A program made the position numbers and the translations under genes. From an uncultured Eubacterium sp. (GTDB taxonomy: Bacteria; Bacillota; Clostridia; Lachnospirales; Lachnospiraceae), in contig CAJTZX010000025.1 in the NCBI GenBank assembly GCA_910584345.1, positions 1 to 57,145 of the forward strand: a stretch of 57,145 bases of DNA, given 5' to 3'. Shown here in pieces: positions 30,919 to 40,816 of this stretch (position 1 is the first letter of the stretch; each line of letters starts with the position of its first letter). Below the pieces are notes generated by a model. It worked only from the letters and a program-made list of their open reading frames with translations, was not told the origin of the DNA and did not search any database.

Positions 30919-32004
30919 TTACTTATTATCAGCTTTGCCAAGTTCAGCTTCTTGTAAACCAGACATATCCCCATTTACAAAAGCATTTTCCCACTGCTTA
31001 TATGTCATACTAGCCGGAACATAATATATTTTACCGTCCTGGCCGCGGGCAATACGCTCTCCGGCTGTATCCAAGCTATCATCAAAGGACGGTACTGTTG
31101 TTGTACGGCAATAAACATGAAACGGCGGGGCTGTTACTCCGGCTTCATACTGTGACATAGGAAAACGCTGGCCATCCATCTGTCTGCATAACGGCGATGT
31201 CTTAGAGTCCAAAGTTGCAACGATTTCAAATTGTTCTACACCAAGTTCATGAAAACAGTCTCTCTGGGCTGCCGAACTAAAAAACGCTTCTTCTGTCATA
31301 ACAAGCTTTCCGGCATTCTGTTTTGAAACTTTCATCTTTCTGGCTATCGTATCTATGGCTTTCTGCGGATTCTGACCCAGAATCATATTCTGTACCAGCG
31401 CTTGGTTTAATTCGTTCACAAGCTTCTTGCGGTTGCCCCATACCCTCTCGCTGAAATTCTTTCCATCAGCGGCCCACGGCTTTTTTATAACTTTACTGAT
31501 CGTCTTTTCATCTATTGCCGCAAATTCCCACCCAACCCCAAGTCCTTTGTGAATCTCATAAGCTGTATGATAATAGCCGTCTGTGTAAACGCTTCTCATA
31601 ACAGAATCAAGAGCGTCAAGCTGATTGCCAAATAAAACTTCAAGGCTCTGCTGTATATGAAGCTTTATCGCTTCTAAGCGGCTTATATGATACCTGGCAG
31701 ATGCGTTTTCCAATTCTTTCATCCATTGCTGTGTCATTGCATTTTCTTCGCCATACCGGATATAATCATTTACATCCCACTTAAACTCTGCCAATTCTCG
31801 GCCGCGCAAAAGCTTTCTTGCTTCTTGCAATGATATGTCATTGTTAACCGCAAGTCGCTGATACCATGCTGCAATCTTGCCTTCTATTTCTTTCTGTGCT
31901 CTGCGGTACTGTTTTTCAATCTCTGCGTAACACTGCTGCCCTTTTTTATTTTGTGATTCTTCAAGCTGTTTGAAGCGTTTCCGCCAGTAATCTTTATGTT
32001 TCAT
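30919..32004 (-). CDS. MuF-like minor head protein, 361 aa
   Basis: The C-terminal domain (about 230-310) has the Mu gpF pattern with TLDSKTSPLCRQMDGQ and APPFHVYCRTTTVPSF, typical of phage minor head proteins. It lies after the portal gene, as usual. Confidence 0.9.
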   Translation of the reverse strand: MKHKDYWRKRFKQLEESQNKKGQQCYAEIEKQYRRAQKEIEGKIAAWYQRLAVNNDISLQEARKLLRGRELAEFKWDVNDYIRYGEENAMTQQWMKELENASARYHISRLEAIKLHIQQSLEVLFGNQLDALDSVMRSVYTDGYYHTAYEIHKGLGVGWEFAAIDEKTISKVIKKPWAADGKNFSERVWGNRKKLVNELNQALVQNMILGQNPQKAIDTIARKMKVSKQNAGKLVMTEEAFFSSAAQRDCFHELGVEQFEIVATLDSKTSPLCRQMDGQRFPMSQYEAGVTAPPFHVYCRTTTVPSFDDSLDTAGERIARGQDGKIYYVPASMTYKQWENAFVNGDMSGLQEAELGKADNK

Positions 32005-32093
32005 AATATCCCCGCTTTATACTATACAAGCTTTTTAATATCTGCTATACTCGTATTACCAGTCTGCTAACAAAAGAAAGGAGCTTAGCTATC

Positions 32094-32441
32094 ATGGAAC
32101 TATTGGACAAAACTTTAGCTGTTACAACACCTCGTAATTATCAATACGCCGATTGGAAATATGAAAAAATCATGGAAGAAATCGCCGCATTTGAAAAAGG
32201 CCTTGACGATGAACATGAAATCGCATTGAAGCTCGCTTCGTTTGGTTCTTCTACTACAATGCTTGTTACATCTATCGGCTATCAAAACCCCGATATACTT
32301 TATTTCTTTGGCTTTGTAAACGGTAAAGACGCACAACTCATACAACATGTCAGTCAACTCAATTTTTTAATCACTTCTGTAGAAAAAGAAGATAAATCCA
32401 GGCCTGCTCGTCGCATAGGCTTCACTAATTCTGACGCCTAA
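32094..32441 (+). CDS. Plus-strand moron in the head region (DUF6173-like), 115 aa
   Basis: The protein starts MELLDKTLAVTTPRNYQ and contains NPDILYFFGFVNGKDA and QLIQHVSQLNF, which I associate with DUF6173, a family of unknown function. AAAGGAGC precedes the ATG. It is on the plus strand inside the minus-strand head operon. A TATACT -10 lies about 45 bp upstream, but the -35 is weak. It overlaps the end of the convergent 58 aa gene by 17 bp. Confidence 0.65.
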   Translation: MELLDKTLAVTTPRNYQYADWKYEKIMEEIAAFEKGLDDEHEIALKLASFGSSTTMLVTSIGYQNPDILYFFGFVNGKDAQLIQHVSQLNFLITSVEKEDKSRPARRIGFTNSDA

Positions 32442-32601
32442 TCTGATTAGACTTTCTCATTTGTTCTGCCTGCTTTTGACTATACTGTATGTATAATTGA
32501 ACCAACTTTTCTGTTATTTTATCTGGCTGGCTTTGAATTTCTTTCTCAAGGCCAGCTACTTTACTTTCTAACTGCTTCCATTTTTTCTTTGATACCCACA
32601 T
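32425..32601 (-). CDS. Hypothetical small coiled-coil protein, 58 aa
   Basis: The start at MWVSKKKWKQLESKV has CAGGAGGG 14 bases upstream. It is a helical coiled-coil sequence with a basic end. It lies directly after the portal gene and converges with the moron gene. Confidence 0.55.
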   Translation of the reverse strand: MWVSKKKWKQLESKVAGLEKEIQSQPDKITEKLVQLYIQYSQKQAEQMRKSNQIRRQN

Positions 32602-32602
32602 T

Positions 32603-34003
32603 TTAGCTATCACCCTCCTGGTTTTTATCTTCTGCACCAGACTGCTGTTGAAATGGGTCATATTGGCCTGCAGCAGCTTCTTCCTCTTCTTCCTGCCTGA
32701 TCTGCTCTAATTCTTTTTCAACGTCATCAACCCATGGATGATGAGAAAGAATTGTGTGTTTAGATGTAACTCCAACGCTCTGATTAGCTATCGCAGACAA
32801 TTCCGAGTCATTTCTTACAGATGTTCTGGTCCATGTCTGGCGGACCATTTCAGGCCCTGCATTCATATACCTGCATATTGCCCTAACCAAACGGCTAAAC
32901 CCACTTCGAAACTCTGTCTCCATAAGCCCGGCTTTTAATTCCAATAAAGAATACAAATAAGAAAGCGCCACGCCTGAACTATTGCCAAAATTCTGCGGGT
33001 CCGGGTCAATACCCATGCCTTGCTCAAATATGGCTTTTCTCGTCATAGCCAGCATTTTCTCCCTTGCCTCAACCGGAATATCGATTGTCAGCGTATCAAG
33101 GCCGCCTTTTCCAGTATCATCCCCGTCAATTTTAATCGTCTTATACTTTTTCAGCTTATGCAGAAATTCCGCAAGGCTTTCACCCTCATAACCAGACAAT
33201 ACAAAAATCACTTCCTGAATGTCTTCTATATCATTCAGATAACCGCTGTAAACCTTGTCATACGTGTCGATCAGTTCTTTTATATCATCCAGGTCATTTC
33301 CGCCCTCGGCGTTATTGAAAAACGGGATAAAAGGCACTTCTTCAAAATCGTGTGTGTATACCGCTGAACCATCAAAATTATCTGTTAAATCATATGGCCT
33401 TAATTCATATGTACTATAAAACTGCAGCGTATCCAAAGCAGACCGGTTTTCTTTGCAAAAAGAATAGCAGGTTGTTTTATCCCAATATTCGTAAATGTTA
33501 TATACTTTGCCATCTTCATTCGTCTGGTCATACATTCGCAAAAAACCGGACAGCTCTTTCTCAAGGTCATTTGTCCAAATCGGTATGCACTGCTTTGAGT
33601 CAATAACCGCATACCGGAACTCACCGTTTTCATTCACCCAGTAATGCAGCCAGGCAGTTATACAGTTAGAAGCATTAATGCATAAATTTTTGCAGGCTTT
33701 TGCAAAATCATCCCCCAGGCAGTCTGCGACGGCTTTATTCAAATCAGCACTGCCTGTATCAAAGATAGGCGGAGACGTAAACAGGTAAGAGGCCTTCTGG
33801 TTTACAAGGATATTGTAAAAATTACTCGGTATCCGGTTATCAGCCGAATGCATTGGATTTTCAGAACCCGCGGGCCTTGCGCCGATTTTTAGTATATCGT
33901 TTTTCTTCCTATAATACCGTTCTGCCCTCTGCGAATCGCGCACAAGCTTCCTATGCGCCCTCTGATACCGCCTAATCAGCTTTTTCATCACTTCCAATTC
34001 CAT
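32603..34003 (-). CDS. Portal protein (SPP1/PBSX-type), 466 aa
   Basis: The protein has the SPP1-gp6 pattern: DNRIPSNFYNILVNQKASYL (about 56-75) and VPFIPFFNNAEGGNDLDDIK near 225-245. It forms the packaging ring and lies directly after the large terminase. Confidence 0.92.
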   Translation of the reverse strand: MELEVMKKLIRRYQRAHRKLVRDSQRAERYYRKKNDILKIGARPAGSENPMHSADNRIPSNFYNILVNQKASYLFTSPPIFDTGSADLNKAVADCLGDDFAKACKNLCINASNCITAWLHYWVNENGEFRYAVIDSKQCIPIWTNDLEKELSGFLRMYDQTNEDGKVYNIYEYWDKTTCYSFCKENRSALDTLQFYSTYELRPYDLTDNFDGSAVYTHDFEEVPFIPFFNNAEGGNDLDDIKELIDTYDKVYSGYLNDIEDIQEVIFVLSGYEGESLAEFLHKLKKYKTIKIDGDDTGKGGLDTLTIDIPVEAREKMLAMTRKAIFEQGMGIDPDPQNFGNSSGVALSYLYSLLELKAGLMETEFRSGFSRLVRAICRYMNAGPEMVRQTWTRTSVRNDSELSAIANQSVGVTSKHTILSHHPWVDDVEKELEQIRQEEEEEAAAGQYDPFQQQSGAEDKNQEGDS

Positions 34004-34016
34004 ACCAGTAAGCTCC

Positions 34017-35279
34017 TTACTCTAAAAATGATACCCGTGCTTTTCTCTGCATATCTTCAAAACCATACCGCATTGCATCCATCAAATGATTAAAGTCATC
34101 AATCGGTATATTGATTTTCTTGCCAGTCTTTGGGTCGGTCATCCAAGTATAATTAGAAATCTCTGTCTGGAAGTTTACGCATCTTGGATGAATAATCATA
34201 TGAAAATCCTGCAAATAATCAATGCCGTTATTTACGCTGTCTTTCCCCTTCCTGGCTTTACAGATATGCGGCAGGCCAAGCTCTTTCAGCCTGGCAATGC
34301 TTTTCGGCTCTGCAGAATCTGCCCTAATCTTTTCTTTGGCATATCCCATATCTGTAATTTCAAGGGCAATCGCCTCATTACTCATACCCTTTTTATACAT
34401 TTCATCAAATACCCATATGGTTTTTGCCGGTTCATCAATCAAACCGCAGAATAAGGCAGATGGGTCATTTGTATACCCGAAATCCAGGCCAAATCCTGAT
34501 CTTACGCTTTGCAGGCTGCGCACCATATCAATATCAAATGCTTTTTCTTCCCAGTTCTCATATACAAGGCCGTCAACAATACCCCAGTCTCCAAGGCCTG
34601 CTACTTTATAGCGCCTTGGATTTCTTACTTTCATGTCTTCAAACTTTTCCAAGTCTGATTTGTCCAGCCACTCATTACACATATAATTAGTGGTCATGGC
34701 AAGCGTCTGATTACCCGGCTTATCAAAAAACCGCTTTTTAATCCAGTGGTGTTCATTCCATGGATTAAAAGTAAGCGTGACCTGCTTAAAAAGCCCTGTA
34801 TCCTCCGGTATGGCACCTCGTATGGATTCATCCAGCATATCAAAATCAGCTTCATTACTGATCTCATAGGCTTCTTCTATCCACATCCAACTCAAATACC
34901 CGGACTCAACCGTAATACTGGTTACTTTTAAAGGGTCATCCAGCCCCCTGAAATAAATCTTCTGGCCAGTCGGTTTATAAGTCAGCTCCAACGGGCTTTC
35001 TTTTATTTCCCAAAATTCATCAACGCCAAGCCTGTGTATCGCCCATTTTAATTCAGTAAAACAGCTATCCTTTAAAGTCCTGAATACCTTCCTCACTACA
35101 AGAGTATTTGCGTCCTTGTATTTCATCATATTCACGATAAACCACAAGGCCGTTGTTTTTGACTTCTTGCTTGCCCTGCTGCCTTTGCATACCCGGTAGC
35201 GGCCACGCCATTTCCAGTAAGTGCCGTAGCCTTTGCCGACTATATCAGGAAGGTATATATTCCGGCAATCAGTCCTCAA
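34017..35279 (-). CDS. terL: Large terminase subunit (PBSX type), 420 aa
   Basis: The ATPase has a Walker A region at 33-42 (GSRASKKSKT) and a Walker B WIEEA at 133-137. The nuclease domain follows (about 240-400). The start codon is probably TTG at 35279, which overlaps the small-subunit stop. It packages DNA together with the small terminase. Confidence 0.93.
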   Translation of the reverse strand: MRTDCRNIYLPDIVGKGYGTYWKWRGRYRVCKGSRASKKSKTTALWFIVNMMKYKDANTLVVRKVFRTLKDSCFTELKWAIHRLGVDEFWEIKESPLELTYKPTGQKIYFRGLDDPLKVTSITVESGYLSWMWIEEAYEISNEADFDMLDESIRGAIPEDTGLFKQVTLTFNPWNEHHWIKKRFFDKPGNQTLAMTTNYMCNEWLDKSDLEKFEDMKVRNPRRYKVAGLGDWGIVDGLVYENWEEKAFDIDMVRSLQSVRSGFGLDFGYTNDPSALFCGLIDEPAKTIWVFDEMYKKGMSNEAIALEITDMGYAKEKIRADSAEPKSIARLKELGLPHICKARKGKDSVNNGIDYLQDFHMIIHPRCVNFQTEISNYTWMTDPKTGKKINIPIDDFNHLMDAMRYGFEDMQRKARVSFLE

Positions 35280-35706
35280 GCTTATCGTCTCCCGAAATCA
35301 CAACAGGAACCGAACCCGTCACATTAGATTCATTCTTAGTAGAATACCCGTACTTTGACATCCACAAAGCTGCAAGCTGCGAAGGAATTACCTGCAGCTC
35401 AAATTTTTTCCTCGCATCGGCTTCGCATTCTTCTCTCATTCGCGTTACAACGCCACAAATTTTCGGATTTTCGTCATTAACATAAGTCGCATAAAAATCA
35501 TTTCTCGCAATCTTGGCAAATACGCAAAACCCTTCAATCGTGTATGTAATGCTGCGTTTCAGCTTCTTGCTTACAAACTCTGAATTCTTAGCGCTGAATT
35601 CATGAGTCAGAACCTCCTGATTATCGCAATAAGCTTTATATTCTTCCCATTTATCTTCCAACTGTTTTGCCGTCTTAAATTTTCTTGGCCTCCCAGGCTT
35701 TCCCAT
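35269..35706 (-). CDS. terS: Small terminase subunit, 145 aa
   Basis: MGKPGRPRKFKTAKQLEDK is the basic N-terminus typical of small terminases; AAAGGCGGTGATTTT precedes the ATG. The longer frame upstream has no site. It overlaps terL by 11 bp. Confidence 0.85.
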   Translation of the reverse strand: MGKPGRPRKFKTAKQLEDKWEEYKAYCDNQEVLTHEFSAKNSEFVSKKLKRSITYTIEGFCVFAKIARNDFYATYVNDENPKICGVVTRMREECEADARKKFELQVIPSQLAALWMSKYGYSTKNESNVTGSVPVVISGDDKLED

Positions 35707-35836
35707 AAAATCACCGCCTTTCTTTACATAAAAATTACGGGCACCCTGGTTTTGAGCGCCCGCAGTACAGGAGGAATCAATCCTATTTCTATTCAACTAT
35801 ACATTTCATCGCTCACGCTTTGCATTATAACGCGAG

Positions 35837-36289
35837 TCATATGTGAATTAAAATGGCTTCTTTAGTAATTTTTTGCAGAGCTATCCCATGCAGCCGCAGG
35901 GTCCACCGATAGGAACAGGCGATCAGCATTGCTATTTCTTCCCACTTCATATGCCGGAGATACCGCGCTTCCATAAGAAGCTTCTGACAGTCATCATCCA
36001 GCAATGCGATCGCTTCTTTTACAAGCTCCACATCTGCCTGGAGTTCCAAAACTTCTGCTTCTATATCATTTTGCAACTGTATGACCTTAGCCGCGCATTT
36101 CTCCATTTTTCCAGAATTCTCCAGGCCAAACATAGAAACGTTTTTTGCCGTTTTATTAATTTCGTTTACGATTTCTTTATAACTGTTAATTTGTTTCAGC
36201 TTTTCTTGAATCCGCGGCTCATGATAAAGGCAGCTCTTTAGAAATTCTCCCGGCTTCTCTGCCAGTACCGCCCGCTGCTGTTCTGTCAT
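35837..36289 (-). CDS. Sigma-region-4-like late gene regulator (DUF1492-like), 150 aa
   Basis: The C-terminal ~50 residues (LLMEARYLRHMKWEEIAM, then a second helix) form a helix-turn-helix of the RinA/ArpU/sigma-4 type used by phages to turn on packaging and structural genes. It lies just before terS. A TATAAT at about 35830 in the next intergenic stretch could be its target. Confidence 0.75.
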   Translation of the reverse strand: MTEQQRAVLAEKPGEFLKSCLYHEPRIQEKLKQINSYKEIVNEINKTAKNVSMFGLENSGKMEKCAAKVIQLQNDIEAEVLELQADVELVKEAIALLDDDCQKLLMEARYLRHMKWEEIAMLIACSYRWTLRLHGIALQKITKEAILIHI

Positions 36290-37647
36290 GCCGATACCTC
36301 CCCTATTCTTGCTTTTAAAGCCTCAAGCAATGCATTCTGCCGTTCTGTTTTTAATGCAAGCACCTGGTCAAGCACCCATATATCAGCTGTATCTTTCATA
36401 AGTAAGTGATGAACCAACACAGTTTCCTTCTGGCCCATCCGGTGCACACGCTTGTTTGCCTGCTGATACAATTCCAAACTTAATGGCAGGCCATACCATA
36501 TTACAATATGGCCTCCAAACTGCAAATTCAGACCATGGCCCGCACTCGCAGGATGCGCCAGCAAAATCGGTATATGCCCGGCGTTCCATTCTTTTACAGC
36601 ATTCCGTTCTTTTACGTCAACCGCTTCCGGGTGCCGCGCCAAAATGCGGTCTCTTTCATGCTTATATGCATAAAACAAAAGTACAGGCTGGCCGTTTGCT
36701 TCTTCAAGAAGGCAGTCCAAAGCGTCCAGCTTTTCCTCATGCAGTATTTTTACTTCATTATTTTCATTGTAAGCTGCGCCGCCTGCGGCCTGCAGCAGTT
36801 TATTTACCAAAATTGCCGCAGAACCCGCGTCTATATCTCCGTCGTCATATGGCAGCAGCATATCCTTTTCCAGCCTGCGGTATAAAGCCAGCGTTTTTTC
36901 TGACGTTTTTATTTCATGCCGTATGTCCAGCCGTTCAGGAAGCTGCAAGTAATCTGCGGTCTTCATGCTGATACATAAGGGCTCCAGTTTTTTATAAATC
37001 TCTTCTTCTGCATCCGGCTTTGGCTTCCAGGAAAAAATCGTCTGTGCATTTCTTTTATCTGGAAGAAAATATTGTTCCCTATAGCCGGTCAGCGTCCTGC
37101 CAAGCGTCCTGCCTCTATCAAGCAAATACATTTCAGGCCAAAGGTCTAAAAGTCCATTCGGTGAAGGCGTGCCCGTAAGCCCGACAATTCTTTTAATATA
37201 CGGCCGGACTTTTTTTAAAGCCCGGAACCTCTGGGCCTTGCTGGACTTAAAACTTGAAAGCTCGTCAATGATTACCATATCAAAAGGCCACTTCTTTTTG
37301 TAATGCTCAACCAGCCAGCATACATTTTCCCGGTTAATAATATAAATATCCGCATCTTTTAAAAGCGCGGCTATCCGCTCTGCTTTTGAGCCTATGGCTA
37401 TAGAATAAGACATATGTTTTGTATGGTTCCATTTCATGATTTCAGCTGGCCATGTTTCTAATGCAGGCCGGAGCGGAGCTATGACTAAAACCTTTTGAAC
37501 CAAAAAATAATCATATATCAGTTCTTCGACGGCCGTAAGCGATATAATGCTTTTACCCATGCCCATGTCCAAAAGCAGGCCAATCTCTGGGCATTCAATT
37601 ACTTTATGAATGCAATAGCTTTGATAATATTTTGCTTCAAATGTCAT
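36286..37647 (-). CDS. SNF2-type DNA helicase, 453 aa
   Basis: Walker A is DMGMGKS (27-33), the DEAD-box-like motif is IIDELSS (126-132), and the C-terminal helicase half has the QANKRVHRMGQ motif. Phage SNF2 helicases of this kind usually sit beside a VRR-NUC nuclease. It overlaps the nuclease gene by 11 bp. Confidence 0.92.
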   Translation of the reverse strand: MTFEAKYYQSYCIHKVIECPEIGLLLDMGMGKSIISLTAVEELIYDYFLVQKVLVIAPLRPALETWPAEIMKWNHTKHMSYSIAIGSKAERIAALLKDADIYIINRENVCWLVEHYKKKWPFDMVIIDELSSFKSSKAQRFRALKKVRPYIKRIVGLTGTPSPNGLLDLWPEMYLLDRGRTLGRTLTGYREQYFLPDKRNAQTIFSWKPKPDAEEEIYKKLEPLCISMKTADYLQLPERLDIRHEIKTSEKTLALYRRLEKDMLLPYDDGDIDAGSAAILVNKLLQAAGGAAYNENNEVKILHEEKLDALDCLLEEANGQPVLLFYAYKHERDRILARHPEAVDVKERNAVKEWNAGHIPILLAHPASAGHGLNLQFGGHIVIWYGLPLSLELYQQANKRVHRMGQKETVLVHHLLMKDTADIWVLDQVLALKTERQNALLEALKARIGEVSA

Positions 37648-37918
37648 TCGCCAACCTCTCTTTTAGTTCTTCCAGATTATCAACACGCCATACAGTACAG
37701 CCCAGCGCATTTAATACCCGGAATATTTTTTTCTGCCTGGGACTTAGGCCGTCTTTTCTTCCAGGCCGTTTTAACTCTATAAAAATAATTTTGCCGCCGG
37801 GCAGTATGCAGATTCTATCTGGCACGCCATTCTCGCCTGGGCATACCCACTTAAAGCACCGGCCTCCAATAGAGCGGATATACTTGCGGACGGCCTGCTC
37901 TAAAGTGCTTTCTAACAT
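37637..37918 (-). CDS. VRR-NUC nuclease, 93 aa
   Basis: This is a minimal PD-(D/E)XK nuclease: GVPDRICILPGGKIIFIELK (about 30-49) carries the catalytic Asp and Glu-x-Lys. It overlaps the SNF2 gene and is probably its partner in replication or recombination. Confidence 0.9.
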   Translation of the reverse strand: MLESTLEQAVRKYIRSIGGRCFKWVCPGENGVPDRICILPGGKIIFIELKRPGRKDGLSPRQKKIFRVLNALGCTVWRVDNLEELKERLANDI

Positions 37919-37939
37919 TTTTAAACCACCTTTCTTTTT

Positions 37940-38340
37940 GCAGCAGATAGCAGTTGCAGCACTAATTTCTTAATTAGCTTATATAATTTAAGAAGTGCCT
38001 AACATTATTGCTATTACCTTTTATTATTTAATTCTTACTTTTATATATTTTATTATTAAATAAGTGCTGTAACTGCTGCTATATTAAAAATAGTCAGTAA
38101 AATCAAGGCCTGCGGTCAGCAGCAGTCAGAGCAGCACTTCATTTTAAAGTGCTGCAAGCGCTGCAAACCGCTGCGTTTCTGCTGCGTTTTGCAAGCAGTT
38201 TCGCTGATCTTTAAACAATATTGCATAAAGCCCTGATTCTTAACTAAGGAAATTTCTTAATTTTAAGCAAATTTCTTAATTTCAGCTTTTTTGCTATACT
38301 ATTTTTCTTAATGCAGCAGTTTTCAGTGTGTCAACTGCTG
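37940..38340. other. Iteron-rich region next to the VapE gene; candidate replication origin
   Basis: There is no gene here. The region has many AAGTGCTGC/GCAGCAGT-type units, the 25 bp hairpin at 38131-38155, AT-rich stretches around 38020-38080, and repeated TTTCTTAATT units at 38250-38285. It lies directly downstream of the VapE/primase gene, a usual place for the initiator's binding site. A similar region exists in inverse orientation at 8726-8960. Confidence 0.6.
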
Positions 38341-38380
38341 CCCGCTGCTGCTCGTTTTGTCCTATACGTTACTTAAATTC

Positions 38381-40816
38381 TTAATTTAAAAGGTCTTCCA
38401 AAGATTCTGCTGCAACTGCTGCTTCTTGCAATGTATCTCTTACAAACCCACGCTGCCTGCCGTAAATGCCGCAGTTCAATGCACTCCGGCTTTTCCAATT
38501 TGACAGCCTCCGCAATATTCCGTTAATCTCCCTTGCCTGCGCCTGAGTAAATGTCTTTGGGTCTCCCCTGAAAAGCTCCTGCCATATTTCTATCGCGCAT
38601 ACACGGCTCCGTTGCTCCTTGCCTTCTTCCCGTTCTCCGAACCCGCCGTTTAAAAACAACAGCCTTTTTTCAAGGTCCATAGTATCCCAGTTTTCAGGCA
38701 GCAGAGTATCCAAGAACTTTTCTATCAGGCCTTGCTTGCCGTTCATTTCTGTATGCTCTTCCTGAACCTTTTTTGCCATGGCTTCTACCTGCTCGCTCAA
38801 AAACCATTGCTCGCCGGCTTCATATCTGACAACGGCCTCCGCCCATATCTGGTCTACAATTTCTTCTGTTAAAAGTCCGCCGCGCTCTCTGCCTTTATCT
38901 GTTACAGTCACTGGCCAGAAACGCCGCCCGCCAGTATTATCCCTTAAAAACTCATCATCATTTGTAGTTCCGAAAAAAGCGCACTGTCTCGGATGCTCCT
39001 GTGTGCGTCTGGCATAAGCGGCCCTGTAGCTGTCGGTCTGTTTTGACATAAACTGTTTAATCTGTTCTAGTTCTGCTTTCCTAGTTGCAGCCATTTCTCC
39101 CATTTCTATAATCCAATACCCCTGTAACTGTTCATAAGCGTCTTTTCCAGATACGGTATAAAGCGAATCTGAAAACCACTGTTTTCCAAGTTTGGCAAGA
39201 GTGGTAGACTTGCGGCATCCTTGTGGTCCAACCAGAACAAGTGTATGGTCATGTTTACAGCCGGGTTTCATAATTCTGGCTACTGCCCCGATCAGGGATT
39301 TTCTCGTCACCTCTCTTGTATATTCATTATCATCTGCGCCCAGATAATCTATAAAAAGCGTATCCATACGGTTTACTCCGTCCCATGCAAGCCCGTTTAA
39401 ATATTCTTTGACCGGATGTCTTTTTCTGGAAAGCATGGCGAGTTCTACCGCGTCACGTATCTTTGCTGCATGGTCTATCCCATAATGCCTTTCCAGATGC
39501 AGCCTTAGCCCTGAGTCATCAGAATCGCACCAGCAGTCAGAAGTCCGCTTTTCCACGCTTTCCCATGGAAGGTCGCCAGATATAACGGGCCGTTCTCTGA
39601 ATTCGTCATAGTAATAACTGTTTTTTAATTCTGGGTCATGCAGAAGCACCAGCCTTGCGTTATCTATTGTTGCTTCAAACGTTCCTTTTGGCGTGATCGT
39701 TAATTCTTTCAGCCATTCCGTGTCATCGTCCGAAATATCGTCCCATTTGTCTGAAAGCTCTTTTATCCTTGCCATTGCAAGGTCCTGCCTGACAGCTTCA
39801 TCATTAATTGCTATATCAGACATTGCCGCGTAACTTGGTAGTCTGCTTACCGGTGTTCCCGGCGCTGCTTCATCGTCTTTATCGCCAAACATATGAAGCC
39901 TTACCAGGTCAAATGCATTACACAGCTTTCCACTGACCGGGTCCGTGCCGTGGTGTGAATATGCGAATTTCCCGTTTTCATATAATACAAGACCGCTGGA
40001 GGTAGAGCCGCCGGCGTATGTATAACGACCCTCGCCGCATTTTATATAGACTTCCGGTAAAAACGTTTCAATCGCGTCCTCAATGGAATAAACACGGCAA
40101 AAAGCACCAACAATATTCTTTTTCTCTGTAGGGTCGCCCTGCTTTTTTGCCAGCCGTTTCATAATGTCTTGTTTGCGGCTGGATACCGGCCATTCATTCG
40201 GGTCATGCCAGTCATGATACCTGTGTAACTGTTCATCTGGGTCAAGCCATGGGCCGTCAGATGCCCGGTAACAAAAGTCAGCGTCCCTTGATACACTCGG
40301 CCAATACATTAGCCTGTGCGGCTCATATGTAGTATCATCGCATAAATCAATTCCAATATCTCCGGCAATTCTTCTTGCAACAGCCGTATATTCATCCGGG
40401 TCCACCGGTCTTGTTAGTGGTATCACAAGCCGCAGCCTTGGGGCTTTAGATGTTGAAGAGTGCGTACTATATAAAACCGCAGCGCATCCCAATATAAGCT
40501 CTACGGTTTCCCACGGAGCATCAGAAGGCGTTACATAATCCAGGTCAAGTGTAATAAGCCTTCTTTGTATCACCGCATCTGCCTTGCGGCGGCCGCCTTT
40601 TAACGTGCCGCCTACAAAGCCCCCTACGTCTTTTATTTCATCCCTGCGCGCTTTTGCAAAAGCCTTATACTCTGCAAGTGTCTCCTGAGTTCTGGTAACC
40701 TCTTCCAGTCTTTTTGCAAATGCGCTCCACAGGATTTCCTCATTTATCCAATTTACCGATTTTCTTGAGCTGCCCGTCGCAATAGTAATCGGCCCGTCGT
40801 ATTTCAAATTGCTCAA
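38381..40816 (-). CDS. VapE/primase-helicase (virulence-associated E family), 811 aa
   Basis: The N-terminal part (about 1-320) is a primase-like domain with LITLDLDYVTPSD near 85-97. The C-terminal half is the VapE helicase with Walker A GPQGCRKST (530-538), then DNTGGRRFWPV further on. It is the phage replication initiator and helicase. The last coding bases are rich in GCAGC units like the adjacent origin region. Confidence 0.9.
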   Translation of the reverse strand: MSNLKYDGPITIATGSSRKSVNWINEEILWSAFAKRLEEVTRTQETLAEYKAFAKARRDEIKDVGGFVGGTLKGGRRKADAVIQRRLITLDLDYVTPSDAPWETVELILGCAAVLYSTHSSTSKAPRLRLVIPLTRPVDPDEYTAVARRIAGDIGIDLCDDTTYEPHRLMYWPSVSRDADFCYRASDGPWLDPDEQLHRYHDWHDPNEWPVSSRKQDIMKRLAKKQGDPTEKKNIVGAFCRVYSIEDAIETFLPEVYIKCGEGRYTYAGGSTSSGLVLYENGKFAYSHHGTDPVSGKLCNAFDLVRLHMFGDKDDEAAPGTPVSRLPSYAAMSDIAINDEAVRQDLAMARIKELSDKWDDISDDDTEWLKELTITPKGTFEATIDNARLVLLHDPELKNSYYYDEFRERPVISGDLPWESVEKRTSDCWCDSDDSGLRLHLERHYGIDHAAKIRDAVELAMLSRKRHPVKEYLNGLAWDGVNRMDTLFIDYLGADDNEYTREVTRKSLIGAVARIMKPGCKHDHTLVLVGPQGCRKSTTLAKLGKQWFSDSLYTVSGKDAYEQLQGYWIIEMGEMAATRKAELEQIKQFMSKQTDSYRAAYARRTQEHPRQCAFFGTTNDDEFLRDNTGGRRFWPVTVTDKGRERGGLLTEEIVDQIWAEAVVRYEAGEQWFLSEQVEAMAKKVQEEHTEMNGKQGLIEKFLDTLLPENWDTMDLEKRLLFLNGGFGEREEGKEQRSRVCAIEIWQELFRGDPKTFTQAQAREINGILRRLSNWKSRSALNCGIYGRQRGFVRDTLQEAAVAAESLEDLLN

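Noticed and set aside
36456..36971. 171 aa plus-strand frame
   Set aside because: It is antisense to the SNF2 helicase, whose motifs are all present on the minus strand.
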